From assembly GCF_033807715.1 (NCBI RefSeq), contig NC_084599.1, positions 14,606,625-14,670,624 of the forward strand: a stretch of DNA of 64,000 bases, written 5' to 3'. The DNA is from Cololabis saira (Eukaryota > Chordata > Actinopteri > Beloniformes > Belonidae). Position 1 is the stretch's first letter, and each line of letters opens with the position of its first letter. Of the stretch, positions 1 to 10,668 are shown one piece after another. The translations under genes and the position numbers were made by a program. The notes below the pieces were generated by a model. The model was not told the origin of the DNA. It did not search any database and saw only the letters and a list, made by a program, of their open reading frames with translations.

Positions 1-448
1 GTTAGTGATGCCACTACTGTGACCACCAAATAATGTTGTTTTCTTGGCCTCCACCTCATCCACAACATCTCGATCTCAGTCTCCGTGAAATTTAGTGGCA
101 CGGTTGCCTGGCTCGACATGTCTCATTCATCCTGACGCACAGCAGAAACAGGCTGCAGGAAGCCGCTGCACATGCTCAGCAGGCTAATTTATATGCAAAT
201 ACAATCATCATGTAGTTTGTATTGCCCATTCATGGTAAAAAGTGGGCGTGTAGAGGGCGGGATATGAGGCGAATTCATGTGCGCAACCTTCCAGCTGGAC
301 TGTGATTTATAAAGGGAACATTGCGTGCAGATGTGCGTGCACACGGTTTTATAAATCAGGATTTTTTTTTGTGCGCACCCATTTTCGGCTTTTGAGTGCA
401 CGTACACTTTTAGTATGAATCCTACGCACTCTTTTATAAATGAGGCCC
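1..448 (-). mobile_element. Right end of a Harbinger-type DNA transposon with a Myb/SANT gene start (partial)
   Basis: The minus strand over 1-119 encodes the start of a Myb/SANT-like accessory protein (begins MSSQATVPLNFTETEIE). The frame then shifts by one base near 69, where a VDEVEAKK stretch continues in another frame, so the copy is broken. The element seems to end at 448 with a GAGGCCC terminus followed by CTGGT. This terminus matches the inverted ends of the neighbouring element at 518-1073. Harbinger elements encode such a Myb-like DNA-binding protein next to their transposase. The left end lies outside the window. Confidence 0.6.
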
Positions 449-517
449 CTGGTGGTTATTGTTCGTACATAGTATGCCACCTTAAAGACAATTATGATAT
501 GGCATAACTGGAACCAG

Positions 518-1073
518 GGGCCTCATGTACTAAGAGTGCGGCGCACAAAAAACGTGCGTACGTAAGTTCTGGTGTTGGTTCTTAAAATACAAACAAGAAA
601 AGCAGAGTGTAAAGATGCACTAACGCTGCCCATAAACATTCACAAACCCGTACGATCATAATAAAACCAAAACTCTTCACGGAACGCAACGCAAAGCAAA
701 GAACAGCATTACCCATAATGCAATGCAGCTGAAATCGGAAGAAATGCCCCCAAATAAATGATTTATTCCAGCTCACAGCCGATGTGGTTTTTAATTTTTT
801 TGACCTTTTTTTGCACATTTCTTGTTAGAATGAGCGGTTTTTAATGGATAATTATCTTCATTATCATTTTCAAACATATGTATTTGAGGGGGGAGACAGG
901 GCGGAGTTTTGTGCTCCCGCATGTGCGCTCAAATCCACGCTGATTGGTATGTACAGAGCAACCTGCGTGGATTTGGGCGTACACACTGTTTTTTACATCT
1001 GAATTTTTGCGTTCGTGTAAATTCCATGCACGGTTTCACGTTGAAATCCACGCACTCTTAGTACATGAGGCCC
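518..1073. mobile_element. Harbinger3-like non-autonomous element (MITE)
   Basis: The ends are perfect 23-bp inverted repeats (518-540 and 1051-1073) starting GGGCCTCATGTACTAAG. A 3-bp CAG duplication flanks the element (515-517 and 1074-1076). The reconstructed empty site contains ACCAGGT, which fits the palindromic ACCWGGT core described for Harbinger3 of zebrafish (established knowledge). No transposase is visible inside. The 60-80 residue frames here have no recognisable product. Confidence 0.75.
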
Positions 1074-1566
1074 CAGGTCACGTGACCACTGTAACAGACT
1101 TCCACTATTGCATTTTGTCGAAGTGGATATTTTCTCTAAAGTAGCACGGCCTCAGGCTCTGGCTCTACATTTGTGGTCGGTCAATTGTGTTGTCTTGTTG
1201 ATATGGGACCATTACGTTCAGTATGTGACCATTTGTGTTGTGGTCAGAATAGCTTACTGTTTCTAGCACTTTATCCCATCATAAACAAAGACATCCATAT
1301 ATTTTTGGTAAATGCTCCTGCTCGAGGGAAGAGATGATTCATGCCAAAAAGAGATGTTTTCCAGACATGTTATAATCCTATTCACAACAACTTAAAAATA
1401 AAATCAGTGCTCTCGAAGGGTAAGTAAAGTTATCTGTATTGTCACATAATATTTATGAATGTTCAAACAAAATAGAAAAAAATTATGCTGTACAGATACC
1501 TACTGTATTTATATGCATCTTGATTTTCTTTGTTTTGTTCCATTTTTTTTTTTTTTGTCTTTTTAG
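1074..1566. other. gabrg3 intron segment
   Basis: Non-coding stretch between the MITE and the first visible gabrg3 exon. The only clear signal is the poly-T tract at about 1540-1564, followed by TAG, which forms the 3' splice site of that exon. Confidence 0.6.
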
Positions 1567-1787
1567 GAATACCAAATTGACATCATCTTTGCCCAGACAT
1601 GGATGGACAACCGCCTCAGATACAACAGCACAATGAAAATACTGACTTTGAACAGCAACATGGTTGGACTTATCTGGCTACCAGACACCATCTTCAGAAA
1701 CTCCAAGAGCGCAGATTCCCACTGGATTACAATGCCCAACCAGCTGCTAAGGATATGGAATGATGGGAAGATACTTTATACTTTAAG
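1567..1787 (+). CDS. gabrg3: gabrg3 exon (221 bp): extracellular domain
   Basis: Starts after a long T-tract and TTTTAG; the first codons read [12 protein letters not shown]. It ends ...DGKILYTL plus AG before a GTAAAT donor. It encodes part of the N-terminal ligand-binding domain of the chloride channel subunit, including the conserved WIPDT-like segment (here [11 protein letters not shown]) and HWIT. The length equals the usual 221-bp exon 4 of the family. The split Arg codon (AG|G) is completed by the next exon. The last bases CTTTAAG might look like a stop in the wrong frame, but the real frame is ACT TTA AG. Confidence 0.93.
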
Positions 1788-2391
1788 GTAAATACATTAA
1801 TTTACTTTAAAACCAATAAAGAAAAGAACTAAAACTTAAGTGAAATACTTTTAAAATATGTGCCAGCTGTTCAGTTGGCAGTAAGAAGGTATGAAAAAAA
1901 TAATATATTGTAATGGCAATAAAAGTGCCGACGAGAGGGAAGTCTGGGCTTCCCTGCTCAGGCTACTGTCCCCAAAACCTGACCCTGGATAAACAGTAGA
2001 ACCCTGATGCATCGATGAGTGGAATAATAATACAACTTTATTTTTGTAGCACTATTCTGAACAATGTAAGTACTTAACATAGAGGCAGAGAATTAAAAAC
2101 CAGTAAAACAACTTGAAAGAGCAAACACAAAATGAAACAAAGGAAATTCTAGGACTACATTAAATAAATAAAATCACAAAGATAAAAGGCTATCTGCAAA
2201 GTTAACAATAACAATAAACATTACACTGGCGAGACGGGATTATCTATGCCACCCTTCCCAACAAAGTTACAAATTGATTAACCAAAAAAAAAGGGACAAG
2301 GCAGTCAGATTAGCAGCAATAGTATATGTCATATATTCATCAGATGATATAAAAAGCTTGAAAAAGGAACGTTTTAAGAAGATATTCAAAG
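1788..2391. repeat. Intron with decayed Rex3-type 3' end
   Basis: Bases about 1933-2003 (GAGAGGGAAGTCTGGGCTTC onward, ending CCTGGATAAACAGTAGAA) match the last 70 bases of the Rex3 copy at 48460-48530. They are therefore a short, diverged 5'-truncated relic. The rest up to 2391 is A/T-rich. It may be the 3' part of the L2 relic that resumes after 3462, but I cannot prove this. Confidence 0.5.
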
Positions 2392-2399
2392 GTATCGAC

Positions 2400-3453
2400 T
2401 AGGGGTGTAACAATATATCGTGCCACGAAATTTTGCGATACAAAAACGTCACGATACGTGTCGTGGAGGTGACAAACTGTATCACGATATTGGGTTATTT
2501 ATATGAATCTATTGTGTTGACTAGTAACGCGCATCCGACCACGTGTGCCGACCGCGCCTCGACCTGCAGACCAAAATCTTACTACGCTCAGAAGAAACTA
2601 GTACCGTTTTGCGGTCCCGATCACGGGACTCTTGCAGGGTTCTGAACTTTTACTTATGTAAGGCTGGTGTAGAGTTAAGCCTTACCTTATTAAATTAAAC
2701 CTTTTTCGGGTCATGAGTAGGATAAACACGGGGACAACTTCTGCTGAGCTCCAGTGTACTTTAATGTCCGTTCAACAGTGTAGGATTTTACAACATCAAC
2801 ACAGCACCTAGTGCCGTACTGTGGCGTATCACTCCGCCCAATCTAAAACATACTAAGCACTACAGATAAACTGACTAGTGTAATTATAGTCCCTGATTTA
2901 CATCAGAATATAAAGAATATATTTATAAAATAATGAACCCTGAATGACCAAAATAACCTTCTTAACAAAAATAAATCTCCTCTTACACTTATAAGGTGAG
3001 CATGAATCAATCTTTTTTATGATGTAAAATTGTATGTTTTTATTTACTTTAATTTATTTATTTAATTTTAGTTGTTACATTTCTGGAAAAGAAAAAAGTC
3101 AAATCATACATGAGAGAAACTATTCAGTTTGTGGCAAAATATTTTTATTGTATGAAACTGAAGATGCATAATGCAAACTTGACATTTACTTTTATTTCAG
3201 TTTGTGGAAAATGGTTGGCCTGGCTTTCTCTTTAAAACTTAAACAGTTATAAATAATTACAAACTGTAACAATAAGGCAAATGCACAGCATTGTTTTGTA
3301 TTTTGTATCTTTCAAATAAAAGACCATTTTTCCAGTCATATGTTCCTCATTCAAGGTTGTTAAAAAAATACTGCTATAATATTGTATCGTTATTGTGACC
3401 TCAATATCGTGTATTGTACCGTATCGTGAGATTAGTGTATCGTTACACCCCTA
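2400..3453. mobile_element. hAT-type non-autonomous DNA transposon
   Basis: The ends TAGGGGTGTAACAATA and TATCGTTACACCCCTA are inverted repeats. An exact 8-bp duplication GTATCGAC lies on each side (2392-2399 and 3454-3461), the duplication length of the hAT superfamily. The subterminal regions are rich in ATCG/CGAT motifs (for example CACGATA, ATCGTG). No transposase frame is present, so it needs a partner to move. Length is 1054 bp. Confidence 0.85.
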
Positions 3454-3461
3454 GTATCGAC

Positions 3462-4290
3462 GTGTTATGTGATTTTGATCTTGATTTTGAGAGACACGCT
3501 ATGAGATTTGCACGGCAGCTTGAATCTGTGGCTTTCATGCGAATGTACAGTAGAGTGTATTCAGCATTAAAATTGTCATTTACATTATGGTCCTGAATAA
3601 ATTGTCCAAGAGGTAGAACGTAAATAGAGAACGGAAGGGGTTCAATGACTTAGTCCTGTGGTACACGTGTGAGGAGGTGAAATTATTCAGAGTGACAGAG
3701 AAAGGACTGTTAGATTAAAAAAAACATTGAAATATAGCATAATAAACCAAGAGCAGAATTCTTAATACCAACCATGGACTCCAAATGATGGAGGAGCATG
3801 TCGTGTTCAAAGGTGGCACTAAAATCTTAGAGTATCAAATCGAACATTCAATTAGCAGAAGGTCATTGGTCACCATAACAAGGGCTGTCTCTGTGCTCTG
3901 GTGTGCTCTAAAACCAGAGCAAAAGCTGCTCAAAATAGTTTTCATTCAAAAATGAAATCAATTGTGCAGAGATTGCATTCTCCAAAGCTTCAGATAGAAA
4001 GAAAAGTTTAGAGGCTTGTGTATAGGTTGTTCAAGATGTGGGGTCCAAATTTAGTTTCTGTAGCAGTAGGTGCACAACTGCATGCTTAAAACTGTGTGGC
4101 AAGGAACCACAGGGCAGTGGGAAATTAAAAATATCGAAGATAGTAGGCCTGACTGTTGGGAATGGGAACTTTATCCAGAGTTCAGGAGGATGATGAGACT
4201 TTTCTGGGAACTGTGTGAAAGTGGCAGAATGAACACGGGGAATAGAAATTCTATAAGAATTATTTCTGATTTTTCCACTTGATAAAATTA
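3462..4290 (-). mobile_element. L2-clade LINE reverse transcriptase relic
   Basis: On the minus strand, about 3905 down to 3785 reads FRAHQSTETALV then VTNDLLL before a stop, which is the well-known L2/CR1-type RT segment. The following text is broken by stops. The hAT element at 2400-3453 appears to sit within or beside this relic, since similar A/T-rich non-coding DNA continues on its left. Borders are not defined. Confidence 0.5.
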
Positions 4291-5535
4291 ATCAGGAATT
4301 TTTCAGGCATTTTTCAGATCAATCAATCAAACCTTTATTTAACCAGGAAGAGCACATTGAGATTTAAAATCTCTTTTAGAAGTTGTTAGGTTTAAACACA
4401 GCATTACATAAATTCATAATGAGGAAAGACACAAAGACTATCTTGGGATGGGTTTTTAGCGCACTCCTGCAGGAGGGGGGAGAGCAACAGGAGTGCAGGG
4501 CAACTGCCCTCACTGAGAACTCCTGAGCTTCCCCAAGATTCTCCCTCTAGAAAGATGCTTTTATTAAGAAACTTTGACAGGAATTGATCATATGAGGACA
4601 ATGCATAGTAAACAGTAGACAGTAGACATTGGGTAGTGGACAATGGGTGGAAGTGATAACGTTTGATTGAGTCCTGACATTACAGTGGTGACCTGTCACA
4701 GGACAGTTCAAAACCTAGTAGATCAGGAAGTTGCTGATGTGGCTTCTGTTAGCCACGCATGTGACAGTTTCACAATGACAAAACAAGTTCAAAGGTTGAT
4801 TTACCTCACAAAGTATCCTAGCCAAGAGGCCAAGAGACAGCTACAACATGACTCCAGGGACAAGAAGATGAAGGGGAAGCATTAATTAAAGAAAATATTC
4901 AGATGCGCCTCCTTTTTATACCCTAGAATTGCAGGTTTCTAGCCACTAGTGAGACTTCCCAATGACAGCCCCTTCTTCAGTCTGCTTGGTATGTATGCCA
5001 TGCATTGGTTCCTCCATCTCTTCTTCTAACTCGCTGGATTGCTGCTGCCTGAGACATCCACTTACCATTTCATTATTAGGGGCCATCTTCTGGGTGCATT
5101 TCTGGGTCTTTGTTGTTTCATTCTGGATGGTGACTTTGATGTTCACTACTCCCCAGCCTCCCTCCTTCCTCTTCAAGTAGTCTCATGGTGTTGGACTTGT
5201 GATGAAATCCTCCGTGCATCATGAGGATTTTTTCTTATCTTGACATCAGTGGTCTCCATCTTCTGCTGCGTCCAGGCTACTATACCAGCAGGGTACCTGA
5301 TTACACGCAGGGCATATCCTAAAGTGTTTGTATTTAACCTAAACATCTGATATAATGCCTTCTGGGAGTTTTACCCCGTGAATTGTGGCCATTTTTCCCT
5401 CTCTTTAATACTGTTCGAGCATTTTATTCAGCCTGAATAACATTCCGATATCACTAATGTATATCATGGTGAGGAAGATCAGTGAGTCAATGTTTCACTT
5501 GCTCTTCTCGACCATGCAGAGGAAGTGGCTGATTA
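4291..5535. other. gabrg3 intron, no gene seen
   Basis: A TTTATTTAACCAGGAAGAGC segment at about 4333 resembles a common fish interspersed repeat. Short overlapping frames on both strands around 4946-5224 show no known domain. I see nothing else that can be supported. Confidence 0.4.
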
Positions 5536-5559
5536 TTGCTCCACTTGAGAACCGGTATC

Positions 5560-5945
5560 CATAGCAACTCTCCAAACCATCTCTGTGCTGGCACTGTTGC
5601 CTCACATCAAGAAGGTTCCTGGTTCATTTCCTGGGCCCGGCGGGAGTCTTTCTTGTGGAGTTTGCATGTTCTCCCTGTGCTTGGGTGGGTTCCTTCCAGG
5701 TACTCTGGCTTCCTCCCACAGTCGAAAAACATGCATGCTAGGTTGCTAAATGCTAAATTGCCCAGAGGTGTGAATGCAAGTGTGCATGGTTGTTAGTCTA
5801 TATATGTGACCTGTCTAGGTCAGTTTTGCATTTTTTTGTAGGCTACCACCTCACATGTGGGTAGCGGTTGTACCCCTACACCTTGCCTGAAATTAGCTGG
5901 GACCCTGCAAAAGATAAACGTGTATAGAAAAAGGATGGATGGGTT
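5560..5945 (+). repeat. Dispersed fish repeat with GGATGG tail
   Basis: Contains the recurrent text GTTCCTGGTTCATTTCCTGG, GGAGTTTGCATGTTCTCCCT and GGCTTCCTCCCACAGTC, followed by AAATTGCCCAGAGGTGTGAA. It ends ...GTATAGAAAAAGGATGGATG. I recognise this as a very common teleost interspersed repeat. Short deletion forms of it also occur at 31796-31869 and 31905-31990. The ORF across it (86 residues) is not a gene. Confidence 0.6.
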
Positions 5946-7434
5946 AGATATTTTGCTTCATTGCTGGTGTTATTCATTAAAAATGTGAACAGAACAGTCC
6001 CCAAACAGAGCAGCTCAAAACTAATGAAACCATGTGAACAGCAGTTGTAAATGTAACCTGGCTAGTTGACCACTAAAAGATCAATCTAGCAGGCAAGCTG
6101 CCTTCCAGCAGCTATTTTAGGACTCCATGATATATACTACTTGTTACAATAAGAATTTTTTATTTATCCATTTTATGTTTTTACGTGTTTGTTTTTTGGT
6201 GCTGCTCTTATGGTTGAATGTACGACCACTTTTTTTTGTTGGTTTGCTTTTCGTTATTTGGGTTTTTGTCAAGCACTGTCAAACCTTTTTGCTTTGCTTT
6301 TTTGTCAGATGAAGCATTCCAAACCCAAAAGAATGAGCCCTCTAGTGTCTCCTTTGCCTTGAACAGGCTGTGTGCTGCAAAATGTGCTGCAATTCGGCCC
6401 CGAATTTCCCGCGCTGGGCTGCGGATGTGACGTCACATGACGCTGCATGCGCGTTCTCCCCGTTCTCCCGTGCCGGCTTGACTGTTGACTGCAGTACCCC
6501 CAACAGCCGTCGTGGTGAAGGGTGGCGCTAGAGAGTCTCATTTCTTAAAAGGAGCCTCAAGCTCCTTTAAATAATTAGAACAATTTTTAAAACAAATTTT
6601 CACTGAAGCAGCTCTGTTGACCGTTAAGGAGCATGAAAACACTGAAGAGTGATATCAGCGGACTGAATGAGTGGAAGACAGTTAAATGTCATTTGGTATT
6701 AAATGTGCATTGTCTTCATTGGAGTAAACAGAGTTGACATTTTGTTTTATCCATGCCTTTCCCACACGAATGATAATGTCCCAAGTCCATGCTTTTGTGA
6801 GGTTGGAAGGTCAGACCAGAATTCCATTGAAAAAAATAATGTAAAAATGCAGATCTACCTTTGGAGTACCGTATTCTTTATTTAAGGTTGTCTTTGCTAA
6901 ACCTCAGAAGCTCAAAGCTGGATGTGTTTCCTTCAGACCCTTTTCCCATGAGATGGCAGATGATGCATGCTTTTCTTTAGCTGTTTTATAACAAAAGGTC
7001 AACATCAGTTGTGCTTCATAATTACAACACATCACGGTGAGCTTTCCTTCAACCATTACACAAAATTTCAGGAAACAGTTTTCTATGAAAAAAAAGTATA
7101 TATATTTTTTAATGCATTACTGCCATCACCAGAGGCAGTGCAGCAGGAAATAACAGTCATTTGTTAGTCTTTTATAAAGTTGTTTGTTATGCTGTAAACC
7201 CTGAAGCCTTCCAAAGATACATTTCATTCACTGTAAAGTTCTAAAGGGCCTTTGACACATGATAACAGATTTGCCACCACTAAATGTTTGCATAAAGATG
7301 TTGAAAAGACATGGCCCCATTCATCCATATTCTGTACAAGGTTTATTGTCTTTGTCACCAGGAAAGAGGTGGTCTTCAGCCTGAACAGGAAACTAGAAAC
7401 AGTTGAAATATTGCTTAAAAGCTCTACTTACGGG
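5946..7434. other. gabrg3 intron with a CpG-rich patch and a small palindrome
   Basis: Bases about 6385-6540 are GC- and CpG-rich in otherwise A/T-rich DNA. They are followed by an almost perfect palindrome at 6545-6570 (TTAAAAGGAGC, 5-base centre, GCTCCTTTAA). Its arms use the same TTAA-AGGAGC end as the TIR element at 17127-17752, suggesting two element ends lying back to back. No gene is seen. Confidence 0.4.
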
Positions 7435-8330
7435 CAGGGGTGGACCAAACACCAGCCCTGGCGTTTTGACCCAGACTGGCCCGTCTTTGTGCGTCGTTAA
7501 ATATGTACATCAACTAATATACTCTTTTTATTACCACTAATGCCATGCACTTAGTGTGATCAATCCACCAAAGTAATGACTCTTAAAGCAGAATTCATCC
7601 TCCAACGTGTTGCTCTGTGTTTAAAAGAGAAGGAAATTAGAATGTATAACCATAAGAAATGGTTATTTGGTCTCCAGACAAAGTAATACAAAATTGTGCA
7701 GCTATACTTTAAACAAATCCTTGAAAAAATGAGAGAAAGCATTCTCAATGTGAGATTAGGGGAGTTCATTAATAAAATGAGGCAAACTGTCAAACAGTAG
7801 TTTATTTGCGTGTTATCTGGTCAACAACAATTTGTTTGTCACAAACTGCCTTGTACAGCTCAAATTACTGGGTTTAATGTGTTCCTTTACTCAGGGTTGT
7901 GAAAGCAGTGCAGCTTACATGTACCTCAGATTCAGAGCTGCTGCCACCATCATCATCATCAGTCACTTGGGCTGATGAAGGTCCTGCTGTGGTGATCATG
8001 TCAGCTACTTTTGCACATTTGGCAGCGTCTGCTTGGAATTTTTTTATTCCTCTTGTGCAATTTCTCCTTTCTGTTTATTCCCTACCTCATTTTTCAATGA
8101 ATACCTGCTTTATTGTCCCCACTCGGGAAAATTAGTCCAACAAACACGAATAGAAGTGCTGGTAGTTGTTTGCCAAAGTGCAACATGTGCAGATAAGAGT
8201 CCAAGTCAGTTAGCCTATCAACTCTAGCTCCAGGTATTAGATATTAGAATAAACATGCCGACCAAAAGAGTGCATTGGGCCACCGGGAAAATGCCTGGCA
8301 TGCGAGATGGCCAATCTGTGCCTGCTTATG
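7435..8330. repeat. Possible degraded hAT-type element
   Basis: CAGGGGTGGACC at 7435-7446 and, inverted, text at about 8277-8328 (minus strand: GGCCATCTCGCATGCCAGG, then CATTTTCCCGGTGGCCCA) resemble the ends of a common fish hAT family. The interior holds no transposase. Weak support; the two ends could belong to different insertions. Confidence 0.3.
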
Positions 8331-9309
8331 AGCAAAACTCCACTGGGTAGCTTGATTTTCTGTCTGCCAGCTAATCACTTGAGGGATAATCTTTTTTAAC
8401 TTTATTTAATGTAGTACATTGCACTGAGCTTCAGTTAAAGTGGCCAAGCTTTGATGAATTACAGCCCGTATTATGAAAAACAAACTTCTTTTCTTTTGAT
8501 CTTTTTACGGGTTAACTTTTTTTTTAACTCTATAGAAATAGCAGAGAGAGCAATTCATGAACAACAATTTAATACATTGTACATGTTGTTGAAAGGAAAG
8601 ATCTTTCCTCTGTCTGAAATGCACTGTACCTTTGTGTCACACCATTTTCAATCCGATTTGAGGGTTCTACTTCATTTTCCTGTGCATTCCTCCAACTAAA
8701 AAGACAGCAAGTGGAATATGCATTTTCTCCACCTCCATCTTTGTTGCAACAGTGAAGCTGTTTGTTTTGTCAAATTCCAAACATGTGCCAACATTCCAAC
8801 TTCCAGGTTGAAGCCAGCCCAGGAGGGAGAAAAGGTGCCCCTGAAATAAACATAACTACAGCCAAATTAAACTTTTAGTCTCCATGGATGGATGCTTATT
8901 CATGACAACTGTGCACGGGGGGGCTTTTTCTTTTACATCAAGTAAAACTATTTGTAGCAATAAATTAGGGGTGTGATCTTATGTCTTGAGGATGGCATAG
9001 CCAATGGTTGGCTGTCATCAATTTTGCTACTTGACTAACAGAACATAACCATTCACATTTTAAACACAACATATGTGGTGCTGTTAATTAGATAATTAGA
9101 TAAATAAGACAGGCCACCATGACTGACTGTGGGTTGGTCTGGAAAGGTCCCAGGACTAAGCTTGGCTAAGAGCAGGCTGCTTTTGCTGAACAATATTTGG
9201 TTAAAAGGAGCAATCATCTCTGATTTTGCCACCAAAACAACATTTTAAATGGGATTGTCTATTGCAAACATTTGCCAGCAGCTCCACTACTCCTCTGGTG
9301 TGCATCAAC
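8331..9309. other. gabrg3 intron, no feature seen
   Basis: A/T-rich intron sequence with short chance frames only. I see no splice-flanked exon, repeat end or RNA gene. Confidence 0.4.
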
Positions 9310-9313
9310 TTAA

Positions 9314-9821
9314 AGGGGACCTATTGTGAAAAACACATTTTTTCTTGCTTTAATATATATAAAGGGGTCTCCCCTCAGCCTGCCAACTCAGAGAAGGAGG
9401 AAAGCAACCAAATTCTGCAGAGTCTGTACAGCCGCCCGGATGATCCATCCAGTGTGATGTGACTTCTACGAGCCGTTCAGATTCTGCTCCTATCGTTACG
9501 TAACGACGGGAGCGATGCGTAAAACCACGGCAACAACTAACTCCACCGGCCGGAGCTTCCGCCATTTTTTCGTAGCGGTCTAACGTGTCATTCGCGTCAT
9601 CGTGTCATTGTGTCAGGCAGCCAATCAGCACAAAGCCTCATTATCATAGTCTCCCCGCCCACTCAGAATCCCGCATAGAGAAGAAGGTTAGAAACTGGGA
9701 AGATAAAGACATGGCTCAGAGGCTGAATTTCTAATGTATTTAGCAAAAACAATCAAAAGCTTGTTTTTAAGACATTCAAAGCCTGTTTAAAATAGGTATT
9801 AGATGCCATAATAGGTCCCCT
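9314..9821. mobile_element. TTAA-bounded TIR element, copy 1
   Basis: Ends AGGGGACCTATTGTG and (inverted) AGGGGACCTATTATG are flanked by TTAA on both sides (9310-9313, 9822-9825). The interior shares long blocks with the larger copy at 27883-29161 in the opposite orientation, for example AGAAATTCAGCCTCTG followed by AGCCATGTCT (minus strand), and a TATGATAATGAGGCT block. TTAA target duplications are known for the piggyBac and Kolobok superfamilies; which one applies is not shown. Length is 508 bp with no transposase. Confidence 0.7.
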
Positions 9822-9825
9822 TTAA

Positions 9826-10664
9826 GGAAGCAGGAGCCAAGGTGGATCATCTCAGGAACCTTCCACCAAACAAAATAAGCTTAAGCCCGATTTATACTTC
9901 TGCATACACTGTCTTGTGTTTATACTTCTGTTTTATGGTTTGTGTTGCTGTGTAATTACACCACAAAATTCGCAGCATAGCAACGGATGCTTTATCCATT
10001 GTTTTATACAGTCTATGGTCAACATCATAGCATTTGGTCACGTGACCCATTGGTTTCTGAGTACAAATGAGGAAGCGGTAACGGCTAGCTGACTGTCAAT
10101 CATATTAAATTGAAATGTATTGCTTGATTTCAATTATCCTGGTGTGGTACATCAAAATAATTCACCTCTTTCAGAGTTCTCATAGATGTTAAATCTAACA
10201 ATGCAGCCTCTAGTGGCCAGTCGTGGAACTGCAACAAATCTTAGTTCCGCATGAGCGTCAATGTGGCGGGTGCTTGGTGTCAAGGTAACATGTAGTTACA
10301 TTCATAAAGAGATGCACTTCAGGCCATGTCCTATAATGTCAGGTTCACACCAATAAACTGCAGTTTGTGGTCTATCGTACGTTTTGATTGACAGCTGGGA
10401 GGTGGTGTGCAGGCTTCCGAGATTTACACAGTAGCAGGAGACACAGGCTCAGTGAAGTTCCTCCTGTAATGAGTTGATCTACTGCTAAAATAATTTTAGA
10501 AAAGATTATGTTAAGGTTTTCAATTTCCATTGGGTTACTTTAAAAGTGAAGTGTATTTAGTTAGTTGTAACATGTGATATCACTACCCCTAAATGTCCCT
10601 AAATTGTGCACACTGCTCCATTAAAGATATACTTTGAATGCCCATATGACTCCATTCACCTTAC
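9826..10664. repeat. Intron with a copy of the GGTCACGTGACC repeat family
   Basis: About 10005-10330 contains GGTCACGTGACCCATTGG, followed downstream by CTCTAGTGGCCAGTCGTGGA. The first block recurs at 63462 and the second type recurs (either strand) near 48790 and 49420. This is a dispersed repeat family with at least four partial members in the window. Its class is not recognised. Confidence 0.5.
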
Positions 10665-10668
10665 TTAA

